From Cristatella mucedo (lineage: Eukaryota; Bryozoa; Phylactolaemata; Cristatellidae): DNA of 64,000 bases. Shown in pieces: positions 36,498 through 47,735 of this stretch. Positions within the stretch are counted from its first letter, which is position 1. Each line of letters begins with the position of its first letter. The notes under the pieces are model-generated. The model worked only from the letters and a program-made list of their open reading frames with translations. It made no database searches and was not told the DNA's origin. Made by a program: the position numbers and the translations under genes. The stretch lies in contig WPIO01000069.1 in the NCBI GenBank assembly GCA_009760855.2, forward strand, positions 1,264,501 to 1,328,500, in the 5' to 3' direction.

Positions 36498-37168
36498 TAC
36501 AGAATTACTGGCCTACCAGCATGTGCGATCAGGCGATTGCAGCTGGTGCAAAACTCTGCAGCTAGGCTTGTCTGTCGTGAGCGTCGCAGTTGCCACATTA
36601 CTCCACTTCTCGCCGACCTGCACTGGTTACCAGTCAAGCAACGGATTGACTTCAAGGTTTTGTCGCTCACTTTTAGGTCTCTTCATTCTATGGCTCCAGC
36701 CTATCTTTCAGAGATACTACCCCATCAGGTAAAGCATCGTACCACTCGCTTTTCGGAATCCAACAGTCTAGAAATACCTCGTACAAACCTTAAATCCTTT
36801 GGAGACCGTGCATTTAGCTCGTATGCTCCCACAGCCTGGAACTCCCTCCCGATCTGCATCAGAACATCCCCTGACCTGACCACATTTAAAAGAAACTTAA
36901 AAACATACCTATTTAGGAGAGCATTTAGTGGGTCCTTGTGATTCGTCCTCGATGTGCTTATGCGTGCTGACACTGTTCATGCTGCCACTAACCACATTTG
37001 CATGCTGACCCAGTGCATGTAACCCCTAACCATGTTATTCATTTTGTTTGTTTTTCAAGCATGATTTTACTTACTATTCTATTGCGTATCACTTTGCAGC
37101 AAATGTAAAGCGCCTAGAAAGAGATTAAGTTCTCTGAGGGCGCTTTATCAAGTGCAATATATATTATT
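36498..37168 (+). mobile_element. LINE-A 3' end (tandem copy 2, young)
   Basis: Begins at the same ORF2 position as the preceding copy. The frame stays open to the natural ORF2 end at 36941 (RAFSGSL). By eye almost identical to the reference copy at 8105-8830. Perfect hairpin at 37107-37146, then an AT-rich end. Confidence 0.95.
37107..37146 (+). repeat. Representative LINE-A 3' hairpin
   Basis: Arms AAAGCGCC (37107-37114) and GGCGCTTT (37139-37146) are perfect inverse complements. An inner pair AGAGA (37120-37124) and TCTCT (37131-37135) extends the stem. The same structure recurs in nearly every LINE-A tail. In related LINEs the 3' structure is what the reverse transcriptase recognises; that role here is inferred. 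Confidence 0.9.
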
Positions 37169-38249
37169 AGATCTAGCGCTGCTTCTGAAGAAACAGCTAA
37201 ATTATATTTCAGAATTTATTGCTCCTCCTTCGCCTTCATCCTACTAAAGCCATTCCTGTTAAATCGACCTAATTTTCTGGAGTCGAGGATTAAAATATGT
37301 AAGAAGCTCAATATAATTAACCAAAACACACGAAGTTTAGAATAAACTAAAATGTTAATCTTCACCAAGACCTAGTCCTGAAAATTAAATAAGACTTAAA
37401 TTGACAGACATTTTATTAAAAAAAGATCAGTATTGACTATTTATATAAGCTTCTTAATAGCAACAATAAAACATTTCCGTAGCACCCTCAGAGAAATTAA
37501 TCTCTGCAGGCATACCTCTTGGTTTCTCTTCATTTGATGTTTTCATAACTTTATTGCCAAGGACTTCAACCATTGGCTGCTTTCAGAACCAACCCAGGCA
37601 TCAGAATAGTTCCGGTTTTGCAGGTTTGTAATTTTTTCCGGAACTGAGTCTGTTATTGGGCCTTTGGCCCAATCGGGAGTTTAGATGATGCTAGATTAAA
37701 AACTTCCGTTTGCTTATCCGAAATGCCAGATTAACTGGTCAATAATTTCTTCTGCGTCAGGAGGTGCTGCTAACTCTTCTGTCCTCAACTAAGTTAACTC
37801 TACAGAATCTAATAAGCATGCGCTTCGCCTCTCAAGCTACTTTGCCTCGTTTTTAGACGTAGAATGCTTACGATTCAAACCGCAGGCATTACATTAGGAT
37901 TTCGATGCAGGAAAAGGACAGATTTGTGTATGTATGGATGTATGTTAGGTACCAGACCGTATCAAAAAGCTGTTTGCCAGCAAAAGATTTCCCAAGAGCC
38001 GCAATAAATATGATAGACAAGCCATATTCAAAGCGCATGGGCAAGTGCAAGTCCTACGAAGCATAGCTAGACCAGCTGAGACGTCGAGACGGAAGTTGCA
38101 CATTTGCTAGAGCAATATGCCTTCTGCTTAGCGAATGCAAAGTTCCTACAAAGATATGTATCCCTTAGTGGGCTGTAAATAAAAATGTCTTACTATTACT
38201 ACTATTAATAACGTTATTTTTGTTATTAGTAGTAGTAGAAGTATTCTTA
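37169..38249. other. Intronic sequence; possible LINE-A tail remnant at 37462-37515
   Basis: GCACCCTCAGAGAAATTAAT resembles the LINE-A hairpin on the minus strand. Nothing else recognised. Confidence 0.4.
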
Positions 38250-38490
38250 ATCAGATTCGACTTGACATGCCGATCTCGAACAACTCGGGGTCAACCCTGA
38301 ACCCAAAGTGAGAAGCACGCCGCCCAGAATGCCCTCGCGAAGTAACTATACACATGCATCGAATCCCAAGAGCAAAGCCACTATTGCAGGGCCGGACACG
38401 GCAGCGACCGGTAGGCAGCAGTCGAGAGCGGGCACTGCCTGCACCTGTATCCAGCTGCCCAGTTTTTTGTGGGGGCGGGCATGTGTCGCT
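38250..38490. other. GC-rich patch, unassigned
   Basis: GC and CpG rich compared with both flanks. Overlapping frames on both strands (38251-38544 and 38308-38538) without motifs. Directly abuts a LINE-B tail. Confidence 0.35.
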
Positions 38491-38529
38491 CAGTTGTGTA
38501 TGGATATATGTGTGTATAATATGCATATC

Positions 38530-39420
38530 CGTCTTTAACTCCACAAAAAAGACTATGTGGTTGTTACGCAGCAGAGTTTAGTGTAGCCCACTCACAGCCT
38601 AAGCGGCTTTCGGTATGCATCTGGTAGCCAAGAGACTTTATCTCATGCAAAAAAGAGAAGTGGGAAGCATATGGAGTCAGGAGAGTAGTTGGAAAAGTGA
38701 GTAGCATGGAAGTAGCAGCTCAGAGCCACTGAAAAGGATAAGCCATAATCGGGAGCCGGTGAGTAGGTGTCCTTGCCTAAAAATCGTGAAAGCGAGTTCC
38801 ACAGTCTAGGACTTGCAGAGCTAAAGCTTCTGTCGCCAATGGTCTTTAAGTGGAGGAATGGAAAAGCTAATGTATCGTCCATGTCGAACCTGAGGGTACG
38901 AAGAGGCTGAAACTGGTGCAGCAATGCAGGTAAGTATTTAGAAACCAAGCCGTGGCGGGCTTTGTGGGTCAGCCTAAGAACTTTGCTCTGTATCCGTTGA
39001 TCAAGCAGAAGCCATCCTAGCTCTTTTAGCAAAGGCGTAACGTGGTCAAACCTAGGGGACTTGAAAACTAGCCTTGCAGCCGTATTCATAGCTAGTTGTA
39101 GTGGCCTAGTTGCTTTCTTTGGTAGCCGAGCCAAAAGGGAATTAAAACTATCAAACCATGACGGAACTAAGAAACTAATTAAATTACTTGCAAGTCAGTG
39201 TGAAAGACAGCTCCTAATCTTATATAAGGATCGGACATGATGGCCAGCTATAGGAGCAGTCTTCTGAATTAATCTTTCAAAATGTAGGCACCTGTCGAAA
39301 ACGGCACCTAACTTTCAAGTACATGGTGATAGTCACATACCAGCATCTCCATTTGTACTAACAATTATCGCATGGCCTTTTTATTTTGATCAAGGAAAAC
39401 CAAGTTTTATACTCTAGTGA
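38530..39420 (-). mobile_element. LINE-B, RT C-terminus and 3' UTR (best copy of this part)
   Basis: The minus frame 38643-39134 has 163 open codons: LPKKATRPLQLAMNTAARLV, FKSPRFDHVTPLLKELGW, HKARHGLVSKYLPALLHQF and GDRSFSSASPRLWNSL. These are the LINE-B counterparts of the C-terminal blocks of LINE-A ORF2, clearly a different family. Upstream broken frames extend to about 39420. The tail lies at 38530-38640. Confidence 0.9.
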
Positions 39421-39781
39421 TTGATTCAAATTTCGCGAGTTATCGAGCACAGTTATAGAGATAACTTTCTCTTATGGCACTATTCTATGTAATCTTCAGT
39501 TTAATAATAACAATTGTATTCCTAGTTGGTCAAAAACTCTAATTTATTTTATCATATTGAATAGTCAGCAGATTAACACTAAATATTGGCTAATTGGTAA
39601 ACTTATTGACAAAATGTTGAGGCTAATAATTACGTTTTCAAATTAAAGACAACCGGGAAATGCATATCTAAAATATTTGCTCAATCCTGAACTAAGTCTG
39701 TCATCTTCATAGCTGTATGTATTACTAGCTTCTTTAAATCACTTTTACCAGAGCCACACTCATCAGATTGGCTATTTGGGT

Positions 39782-39976
39782 GAGCCGTGATGGCACACTA
39801 GGTAAGGTGGTTGCTTTCACGACGTCGGTCCCGAGGTCGTGGGTTTGATTCCTGCGGTGGGTGATCCTTTATCGCCACTGCAAGCGGTGGTGATAGCCAT
39901 ATAGGCTCTTTTGTCGCTATACAAAAAGAGGCTGTTTAATCAGCTAGGATTCATGTTATTTATTTATTTATTTTAT
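39782..39976 (+). mobile_element. SINE-2, complete
   Basis: GAGCCGTGATGGCACACTAG head, B-box-like GGTTTGATTCC at about 39842-39852, ATCGCCACTGCAAGCGGTGG block, tail AAAAAGAGGCTGTTTAATCA and terminal (ATTT)n. The preceding 39421-39781 is AT-rich with nothing recognised. Confidence 0.92.
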
Positions 39977-40869
39977 TCTGACAAGTATTTAAGCTGTTTC
40001 GCGATGCTACTTCGACCTTATTTGCAAAGGCTGGCATGAAGCAGCTTGTCCACTTTCACGTTAAGATCCTTGTGATTAGGTAAATCCAAATCTTTTGCTT
40101 AAGCCTATGTATCTGAAATATGTTCACTCAATTTCCACCATTATACCACCAGCCATTATGTCAGTGGTAATTTGATTACGCCAGGGAATAGTTTATCTTT
40201 ATTTGAATACCTCTAATTCAATTATTTTAGTAAAATATCATGGAAATTACTTGTTATTAATAATATCAGCAGTAGATATGGGAAAATCTGAAACAGGAGC
40301 CGTGCTTTCTATATTTGTTTCATTTTGCAGCCCAATATAATTTAAAAAATGTTTCTTGCGAAATCATGACAATAATGTACAGATGTTTTGGCTTTACTTG
40401 CAAAATGCTTAGATGGGAAGTTATTTCTATTAAACAACTACTAAAGTTTGAATCAAAACCTGTATTCCTTAATAGTAATTCACTTTCTAGCTTTAAAAGT
40501 AACTTTTGGGAAAAAATATTCCTTCTCTAAGGTTCTAGAAGTTAACTTAAAATAAACTACTTCCCAAAATGGTAAACAAATTCTAGTAAACTCTTAAGAT
40601 CAAAATTAAATTGTTATGCAGCTGATGAAAAGTTTCTGCTCCTAAATATAAATTATATCTTAGAAAGGTCTTCAACAATTCTAGCCTCTCAAATAAAAGT
40701 CAGTGAGTAATAAATGTATTAATCTTAATAATTAACTAAAAGTAGTATTTTCGATCTTGGAGCGTAAAATGCCTTACTTTCCAAGCACGGTACACCCTCT
40801 GAAGGAGAAGTATCTGGTTCGAGATATTTTTACCATCGACGAACATATTATAGGTTGTGGCCTCCGGCT
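39977..40869. other. Intronic sequence, no feature recognised
   Basis: A 71-codon plus frame at 40315-40530 without motif. Confidence 0.4.
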
Positions 40870-41320
40870 GTGAGAGTTTGGTCAAAGAGAATGCCTGGAA
40901 AGAATGTGCCATAGTCAGTAGCTGTAGAGTAGATGTCATGCCATAAGAATTGTGGAGTGAGTTCCAGAGTCTAGGACCTGCAAAGCTATAGATTCCGTCG
41001 AAAATGGTATTTAAATGGACGATTGAAACGGCTAATATGAAGTCTACAGAAGGCCTGAGAAAACGAAGAAACAGAAACTGGGGTAGCAGTTGAGCTAGTA
41101 CGAAGAAACCAAGCAGCGATGGGCCCTGTGTGCCAGAGTTGGTTATTTACTCTTTACATTATTGGTTAACCAGACGCCATCCCAGCTTCTTCAGCAAAGG
41201 AGACGCATTTTCAAATCTCTGGCATTTATTAACTAGCATTGCAAGCATACTGATCATCAGCGTCAGTGGTCAAGTGGCTTTTTTGGTAATCTTGCCAATA
41301 TGAATTTTAGCAATCTTGCT
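40870..41320 (-). mobile_element. LINE-B RT C-terminal fragment
   Basis: Minus-strand sequence runs parallel to 38750-39110 (GAGTTCCAGAGTCTAGGACC, then the ELGW-coding counterpart near 41180). More decayed, and lacks the UTR. Confidence 0.75.
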
Positions 41321-42981
41321 GAGGTAGAGCCGGAGTCCTTGTTTATTGTTTTTCAAGCCGCTGCAGTCTCATGATTTTAGCATATTCATACTGCACAAAC
41401 GGCTGTCCAAAAAAACTATTTCAATTAAACAACAGCTTCAATCGCAACTTGAGTTTTTTAGTGTGATGTCCAAATTGATACCTCAAACTAATGCTAGCTG
41501 CACATGCTATAGCTAAAGAGCAATTTACCTTCTGGCCGCTCATAGTACCGAAGACAAGGTACGTACTAAAATAATTGCTAGAGCGGCTTTTAATTTTTAT
41601 TTTGGAAACATAACAAAGTCAAAATTTGTGCTTTGTTCATTTAGGACAGTGTGACCTAGCCTACCAGCTTGCAGACGAGGATGTGTTAGAAATTCCAACG
41701 ACTTTGAAAATCTTTTACTGATGAAAGCCATTTAAAAACTCCACTCTGAGAAACCGCATCGTCTACCCGCTGAAATGGTTAAAACAAATGGGAGAATGCT
41801 TAGAAATACTTATTAACATTAACGATTGCAAAGGTAGCCCATCTTGGAAGGTTGAATTGACAGCTGGAACACCTCAGTCCCTATGTTCTTGATAGAATGC
41901 GAGAAAGAGCACTGATTTCGCTGCAGATAATGAGCTAATTTAATCTCTTACAGTACTGAACAGCTAAACCATGGTATAATATAAGAAACTCTTGATAGCT
42001 GCTTTTATCGTTAAAAAGGACGAGCTCGTCTATTTGCCCCTTAACCGAAGTGCTGGAAAGTCTTGGGCGTTTTAAGAACGACGATTCAGAGAAAGTGCGC
42101 CGACCAAATAAAGCTTTTTTACCTATACATGTATCACGGAAACGTGGAATTTTATCAACGAATTGTGATAACTGCAAAATTGGAATAATTTATGCCTTCC
42201 TGTGCAATTGCGAATAAAGTGCTGCACTGAAAAAACTACCATGGTCTCAGCCAACCTCTAAGCATTGAACATGGTCGCACACTTTGTCTCAAAATCTGCG
42301 TGTACAGTGGCACCTTGACTAACTAGTGTCCAGACATATGAATTTTTTCAAAACGCGAGCTTTCCTTTATCTGATTTTCGCTTTGAGTTGAGAGCTAAAA
42401 TACATGTTACGAGCCAGCTTCCGATACCCACCACTAAGTGCTGCAGCGAATGTCACAGTGATCGCTGCAACATCCTGCGCCACACTAGTTCACTTTAAGA
42501 GGTTGCAAAGCCGTTGCGCTCATATATTGGAGTGCGAATGGGCGTTTCAGCGACCCAAGGTCTGCTCTTCTGCTCTGTATTGAATCTTCTCTTGAGTTAT
42601 CGCTTCTCTCCAGTCTCTCGGCCGCCGAGTGTGAGTAATGGGCGCCATCAGAATGTTGTCTTGACGAGTAATTTTTCAAGCTGACCATGCAGGTCTAAGC
42701 ATAGGCAAAACTAGTTGGCCTCTGAGATGATTGTTTTAAGCGTAAACAAGTTTTCTATTCCACAGTACAAGCTCCTTTAAGGTCTACATTCTCAAGAAAA
42801 TATTACCAACCAACTTACACGATAAACACGTAAGGATCACCCTCTATCGGGAGTCTCAGTAATAACAGCACTTCTATAACATGTTTAGTGAAACAAATAA
42901 TGTAAGACCATGCACGTCAAAGAGGATCATTGAAAGAACTTGCAGAAAGCGTTTTGTTTGGTGTAGTTGCGAAAAACTCAC
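41321..42981. other. Intronic sequence, no feature supported
   Basis: Minus frames at 41935-42177 and 42485-42688 have no Ig or membrane signature and no convincing splice signals. Confidence 0.4.
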
Positions 42982-43254
42982 CTTTCCAGTTAACATATAT
43001 CGTGGCCGTTACACCTCTTTTTATACCATAGTGGTCGTACATGCAGCGACAGAAGAATCCTGCAGTCTGATCTCCAGGAATTGTTACAATTTCTTGATTA
43101 AGTATTTTACGGAATGATACGCCACCAACGGCATTTAGCTCGTATAAAACACAATCTTTCGGTGTGAGCGCCGGATTGCTCTTAAACATGTTGCAGGACA
43201 CGTTGAAGCTTTCGTCAGTGATGATGTACTTGTCTCCGGCATCCGTTGGTAAAT
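42982..43254 (-). CDS. IgSF receptor, fourth Ig-like domain exon
   Basis: Acceptor CCTGCCACTTCTAG, 273-nt exon in phase 1-1, donor G|GTGAGT. The 91 residues begin LPTDAGDKYIITDESFNVSC. Cys21 sits in a B-strand-like NVSC and Cys69 in an F-strand-like TAGFFCRC, the expected disulfide pair of an Ig fold. Two extra cysteines (35 and 71) could form a second bond. No C-strand Trp. One N-glycosylation sequon (NVS). It is membrane-proximal: the phase joins directly to the transmembrane exon. Ig assignment rests on cysteine spacing, exon phase and neighbours, not on a database match. Confidence 0.72.
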
Positions 43255-43464
43255 CTAGAAGTGGCAGGATACGACATCTTTTTCAAAAATATAATTTTTT
43301 CATGAGCAATAAAGATGAAAATAGACTTTTCAATTTATCCTAGTATTTCTATTAACATTCTCTCAGAAGAAGAAACATTTATCAAGAGAAGCTTTGCTAG
43401 CAAGTTTACTGCAAGGCATTTTGCCACGGCTCCCATTCGAGTAGCAATCCTGGAAACATTGAAA

Positions 43465-44590
43465 ATAACAATGATAACAATAATGAAATTGATAAAGGAC
43501 TCTCAGGGAACTCAATATATTTCTTGGCACTTTATATTTGCTGCAAAGGAACAACGATCGAATAGTTTTTGGTAGCTTCCTCAAAAAAAGCAAGAATGAT
43601 TTGGTTAGAGGTGACATGCTACAGGGTCAGCATGCAAGCATGGCTGGTGGCAGCATGCACAGTGTCCTCAAGCACAAGCACACTAAGGTCGAATTGTAGA
43701 GACCCAATCCGCGCTGGGATAAATAGGCGCGTTATTAGTTTTTCTTCAACTATGGTCAAGTCAGGAGATGTCACGACACAAGTCGGGAATGAGTTTCAGG
43801 CCTTGGGAGCATGCGAAAGAAAGGCACCGTCTCCAAAGGTTTGTACGAGGCACGGGTAAACAATTAATTTCAGAAAAATAATCCATTTACATAGCGCCCC
43901 AAGAGAACTTAATCTCTATTCAGGCGCTTCACATATGCCTCGGGGCTCGAGCCCACGGCCTCAGTCAGACCTTAGTCGGGGCGAGCACTTTAACCTCTAG
44001 GCCAAACCAGCTCGGCAGAAAGCGTTTGGTACGATGCTTAGCCTGGTGGAGCAGCAGATCTGATAGGTAATCAGGAGCCGAAGAAGGAAGGGAGGGAAAA
44101 GTTATTAAAACAACCTCAAAGCTGCTTAACTGAGAGCCAGTGCAGGTCTTGGAGAAGTTGCTTGATATGGCAGCTGCGAGGCTCACGACAAACAAGCCTA
44201 GCTTCGCAGTTTTGCACCGGCTGTAAGCGCCTGGATGCACTGACGGGTAGAACAGCAATTAGCGAGTTACTGAAGCTAAGACGGGATGTCGCAAATGCAT
44301 GAACCAACTTAGATAGTTTATCCCAGTCTGAACAAGCCCGAATTTTAGCGATGTTTTGTAGCTGACAGTATGGAGGCTTGATTGTGGAACTAACGAGGTC
44401 TTCTAATGAAAGATCATCAAGTAGCATAATCTCAAGTTGTCGTTCAGATTTAACAGGAAATTTGGTGGCCGAGCAGATTGTTAGCATTATCCTTTCCTAT
44501 TTCCGAGTCAAACTTGGTTTATACATGATTAGTAACTTAGTTTGGAACGATGACTAACTTGAAATTACAAGGTCGTTGCATATCCATCAG
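43465..44590 (-). mobile_element. LINE-A copy split by a SINE-1
   Basis: Tail at 43465-43545, UTR and ORF2 C-terminus to 43880, SINE-1, then ORF2 continues from 44015 (RLQPVQNCEARLVCREPRSC near 44170-44230) to about 44590. Lies in the intron between Ig exons three and four. Confidence 0.9.
43880..44018 (-). mobile_element. SINE-1 inside LINE-A
   Basis: Minus-strand copy with head GAGCTGGTTTGGCCTAGAGG, B-box-like GGGCTCGAGCCCC and the LINE-A-like tail. The short repeats CAGAAA (about 43871 and 44015) may be a target duplication. Confidence 0.92.
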
Positions 44591-45214
44591 ATACTGCCTG
44601 ATTTTATGTTGTAAATCAAATTTTTTCGAATAACTTACATAGGCAGTTGTAATTACTACCGTAAATATATTAAAAGCTTTCCAAGATAACTGCCGTCCAA
44701 GAGTGATTCGTACAGTTTCTCATAGAAGCATGACAATTTAATATTTGAGTTCAGCACAGTGAATCTTGAAAGTTGTTACTTTTTTCTTACCAAAAAAGAC
44801 ATAGAAAGCCCATGAATTTATTGATCGATATGCAATTAGGGGGTGCTTGAAACCATAAACCTATTGTCATCAAAACTGTTCTATATCTCGTGGTTTAATA
44901 AAAGAAATTTCACTTTGGCTTTTGCAAAGGGTGAATTGGTTGACCTATTAACCATGAAATACTTTCAATATCCCATACAATGCTTATTTATATTTTCCTA
45001 TTTGGATGATTTAGCTCTCAGGGTAGAAAGGATGACGAGTGGATTTCAACAGGATAAATAGATCCTCTCTGTTTTAGCCTCGGGTTTCCAGAGAGTGTCT
45101 ATTGCATTATTGCTGATGTTAGGAAGAGCATGTAGGTTGACGTCTGGAAAATTGAAGAATTTATTTTGCAGGTCCAAATGCAACAATACATTTCAGATAT
45201 AGAATCATCACTGC
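44591..45214. other. Intronic sequence, no feature recognised
   Basis: AT-rich, with a 72-codon plus frame at 44843-45061. Confidence 0.4.
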
Positions 45215-45585
45215 ATTATTATTAGTAATACATTTTAATAGTGCTCTCAGGTAATGAAATTTATCTCTAAGCACTCTACAGATGCTATGAATAAGGCTTT
45301 ACCAAATGTTTGTTGCAGCGTGCACAAGCAGCAGACAGAGCCTAAGCAGGTATATGCACATGAAGGATTAATTATAAAGCATCCAAAAATTATGTAATAC
45401 ATGCAAACAGCTTAGAAATTTTTGAAGAGATTGATTTCTCTAAGGGTACTCTATGAAAAGCATTATTTGAAATTGGGACGTTTTAGCTTCATTTTTAAAG
45501 TCATTATGTCAGGGCGCTCTGTGACTTGCATCGGCAGTGACTTCCATACTTTGGGAGCATACGAACTAGAGGCACGGCATTATTC
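45215..45585 (-). mobile_element. LINE-A 3' end with an inverted LINE-A tail inside
   Basis: Minus tail and UTR at 45215-45395, then a plus-strand LINE-A tail at about 45400-45470 (GAAGAGATTGATTTCTCTAA), then minus ORF2 end sequence (GGGAGCATACGAACTAGAGG) to 45585. Confidence 0.75.
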
Positions 45586-45779
45586 ATGCTGTAGGCCCAA
45601 CAGAATCAAAAGTATACTCAGCACATAGCTTTGTAGCTTTTATTAACATTTGATGGGAAAAAACCGTCTCTGAGTATTAATAATTTTGGTTGTAAATCTA
45701 GAGTTTGACATTGTTCTACCCTCAATTATACCAAGCACGATCCATCTTCGTCAGCTGAATGCTGAGGTACACACACACA

Positions 45780-45922
45780 CATATATAATTAATTTGTATA
45801 GCGCCATAATAAATCTACATCTCTACTCAGGCGCTTCGTATATGCAACGGGGCTCAAATCCGCGAACTCGGCGAGACCATGATCAGGGGGAAGCAAATTA
45901 CCCATTATGTCAAACTTGCTAG
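45780..45922 (-). mobile_element. SINE-1, diverged
   Basis: Tail TGTATAGCGCCATAATAAAT, then TACTCAGGCGCTTCGTATAT, then a degraded head. Flanked on its tail side by a short CA/TA repeat (45770-45785). Confidence 0.8.
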
Positions 45923-46247
45923 TTTTATTTGCGATTATTAGTCAGATTTCAAAAGTTTGGTAAAAGTGACAACTCGGTTGTTTTTTGACAAGAAAAATAT
46001 CAAGGATCGAATTAACTCTACTGATTGAATTCTGAACCATGTGTGTCACTAGTGAGTTCAAAATGTGAAGTAAAGATCAAGCTATAGGAGGAAAGTTAGC
46101 CTAGAATTGATTAGTATTTTGACTAGGTATTCCTGGTAATCCAATATTTCCCGATAGTCGTTTGGAAAAGTAAATAATGATCTCTATTTTGATTTAAATG
46201 TTTTAGCGCATATTTAATATTTCAGAGCTAAGAAATGAGCTACTCAC

Positions 46248-46562
46248 AAAAAACTCGGATGTTCCAAGGCTTGGAAAAGACAGGAGTACTTTGGTAACTT
46301 TTTGCCCGGCAAACTGCATCCTTCTTGTCCAAATCCCGATGAGACGGTAGAATCAAAACGCTATTAGTGTCTTCCAAAGAGTAAACATTGGAGTGATTGG
46401 ACTGCGTAAGTCTTTCAGCTTTTCCTCTTACGTCAAAATCGATAATCCATGACAAGCTTGCTGGAGGCTTAGCTTGTGAAGCGTAACATGTAAGTTCAAA
46501 GAACGCCGTTTTATCCTCAAAGACGTAGCTGGGACCAGTGATGGAAACTTGTGACGGTGGCC
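46248..46562 (-). CDS. IgSF receptor, third Ig-like domain exon (most canonical)
   Basis: Acceptor ATACTTTCAG, 315-nt exon in phase 1-1, donor T|GTGAGT. Of 105 residues, Cys26 (FELTCYAS), Trp39 (ASLSWIID) and Cys85 (KDAVCRAKS) form the classic Ig Cys-Trp-Cys pattern. The PPSQVSITGPSYVFEDKTA start and the C-x-A-x(4)-PP spacing resemble C2/I-set adhesion domains of the nectin and CD80-like kind. A sequon NHS is present. Only 178 bases of intron separate it from the second Ig exon. This exon alone identifies the gene as IgSF with good confidence. Confidence 0.85.
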
Positions 46563-46740
46563 CTGAAAGTATTATTTATCAATATTCATGCTTTAAAAAT
46601 TTCAAAAATATTTATCCAAAAGCTGGTTAAATCAAAGATAAAACTGAACCCATCAAAATTTAAGCGAAATATATAGTGGCATACTTAGCAAGCGTATCTG
46701 TCAGACTTACATAATAAGATCAAAAGTTTGTTGAACTTAC

Positions 46741-47124
46741 TCAGGACATTAACTCTGAAAGGAAACGACTTTTGCACGTCTCTCAATCTCATGAAGCATA
46801 AGTAATCTCCGTCAAGATCAGCCGTGACTTCTTGAAATGCAACGTTTAGGTCAAAGTACCCATTCAGTTCCTGATTTTTAGGCATTCTACCGCAGGAAGT
46901 AGTAGCCTGCTTAAATAGCTTTTTTACGGAGCGCCCATAAATAAGGCCTGACGAGTCACAGCTGAGCTCCATAGATTCGTTTGCCGATCTGGTGACGGAA
47001 AATATTCCTACCGAAGCACCGACTGCCAGGTCGCAATGTATTTGACAATTAATGGCGGCCCGAGACTTTTCCAAGAAAGTGTAAGAATTAAGCAGGTTGA
47101 CCTTGTTGGAGATCTCGCAGCCCT
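46741..47124 (-). CDS. IgSF receptor, second Ig-like domain exon (V-like)
   Basis: Acceptor CTCTCCATCTTGCTGTAG ends at 47125; 384-nt exon, phase 1-1, donor A|GTAAGT. An open frame extends upstream to a Met at 47167, but the pyrimidine tract and phase favour the spliced start. Of 128 residues, Cys27 (AAINCQIHC) and Cys110 in DLDGDYLCFM fit the B and F strands of a V-type domain (the D-x-G-x-Y-x-C motif). Four further cysteines (3, 31, 56, 78) are unusual. The C-strand Trp is absent. Sequon NES. The 83-residue Cys-Cys spacing is long for an Ig domain. Confidence 0.78.
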
Positions 47125-47129
47125 CTACA

Positions 47130-47562
47130 GCAAGATGGAGAGACGGTGTTGATGTGTGACTAGCCATTAATCAGCCTGCTCAGTAACTGCACATTGATGT
47201 GAAACCAAAGGTGTCATCCTATTCAAGACCATCTTCTTTTTACTAATTAAGAGGCACTTTGGAAACAGCCATTCATGCGCATTTGTGACGACCAAAGGTG
47301 TGTTGCTAAATACATGTAACAAAAGACCTTTATTATTCTGTTGCAGTGACTAAACCAGGGGCTACACCCAGTGCAAGTTTTCCAGAAAAAATACCAACTA
47401 TGAATTATAAGTGAGGTAAATTTAATCAACTTCAAATCTTGCCGATATATTCTTGAAGAAGTCTTAAACTCCAAGTGTTTTAATTGATTTGTAAATAGTT
47501 AATGAGAGCAAACATTATACTTGGAGTGCATTCACTGGGTACAAAAGCTATTAGATATGAAA
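47130..47562. other. Intronic sequence, no feature recognised
   Basis: A 75-codon minus frame at 47247-47474 has no motif. Confidence 0.4.
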
Positions 47563-47567
47563 GCATT

Positions 47568-47735
47568 GAGCCGAGATGGCTCACTAGGTAAGGTGGCTGC
47601 TCCTTATGACCACTGTCCCAAGGACATGGGCTTGAATTCTGCTGCCGGTGGTCCGTTATTGCTGCGGCATGGCGTGGTGATAGCTGTTAACACTTTTACG
47701 GTTCTAGTAAAAAGAGGCTGTTAAATCAGCAAGTA
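47568..47735 (+). mobile_element. SINE-2
   Basis: GAGCCGAGATGGCTCACTAG head, degraded B box (GGGCTTGAATTC), GGCGTGGTGATAGC block, tail AAAAAGAGGCTGTTAAATCA. Confidence 0.88.

Noticed and set aside
47125-47167. Met at 47167 as the start of the second Ig exon
   Set aside because: A good pyrimidine tract and acceptor lie at 47125-47142 and give the same 1-1 phase as the other Ig exons; the upstream codons are not Ig-like and no signal peptide is present.
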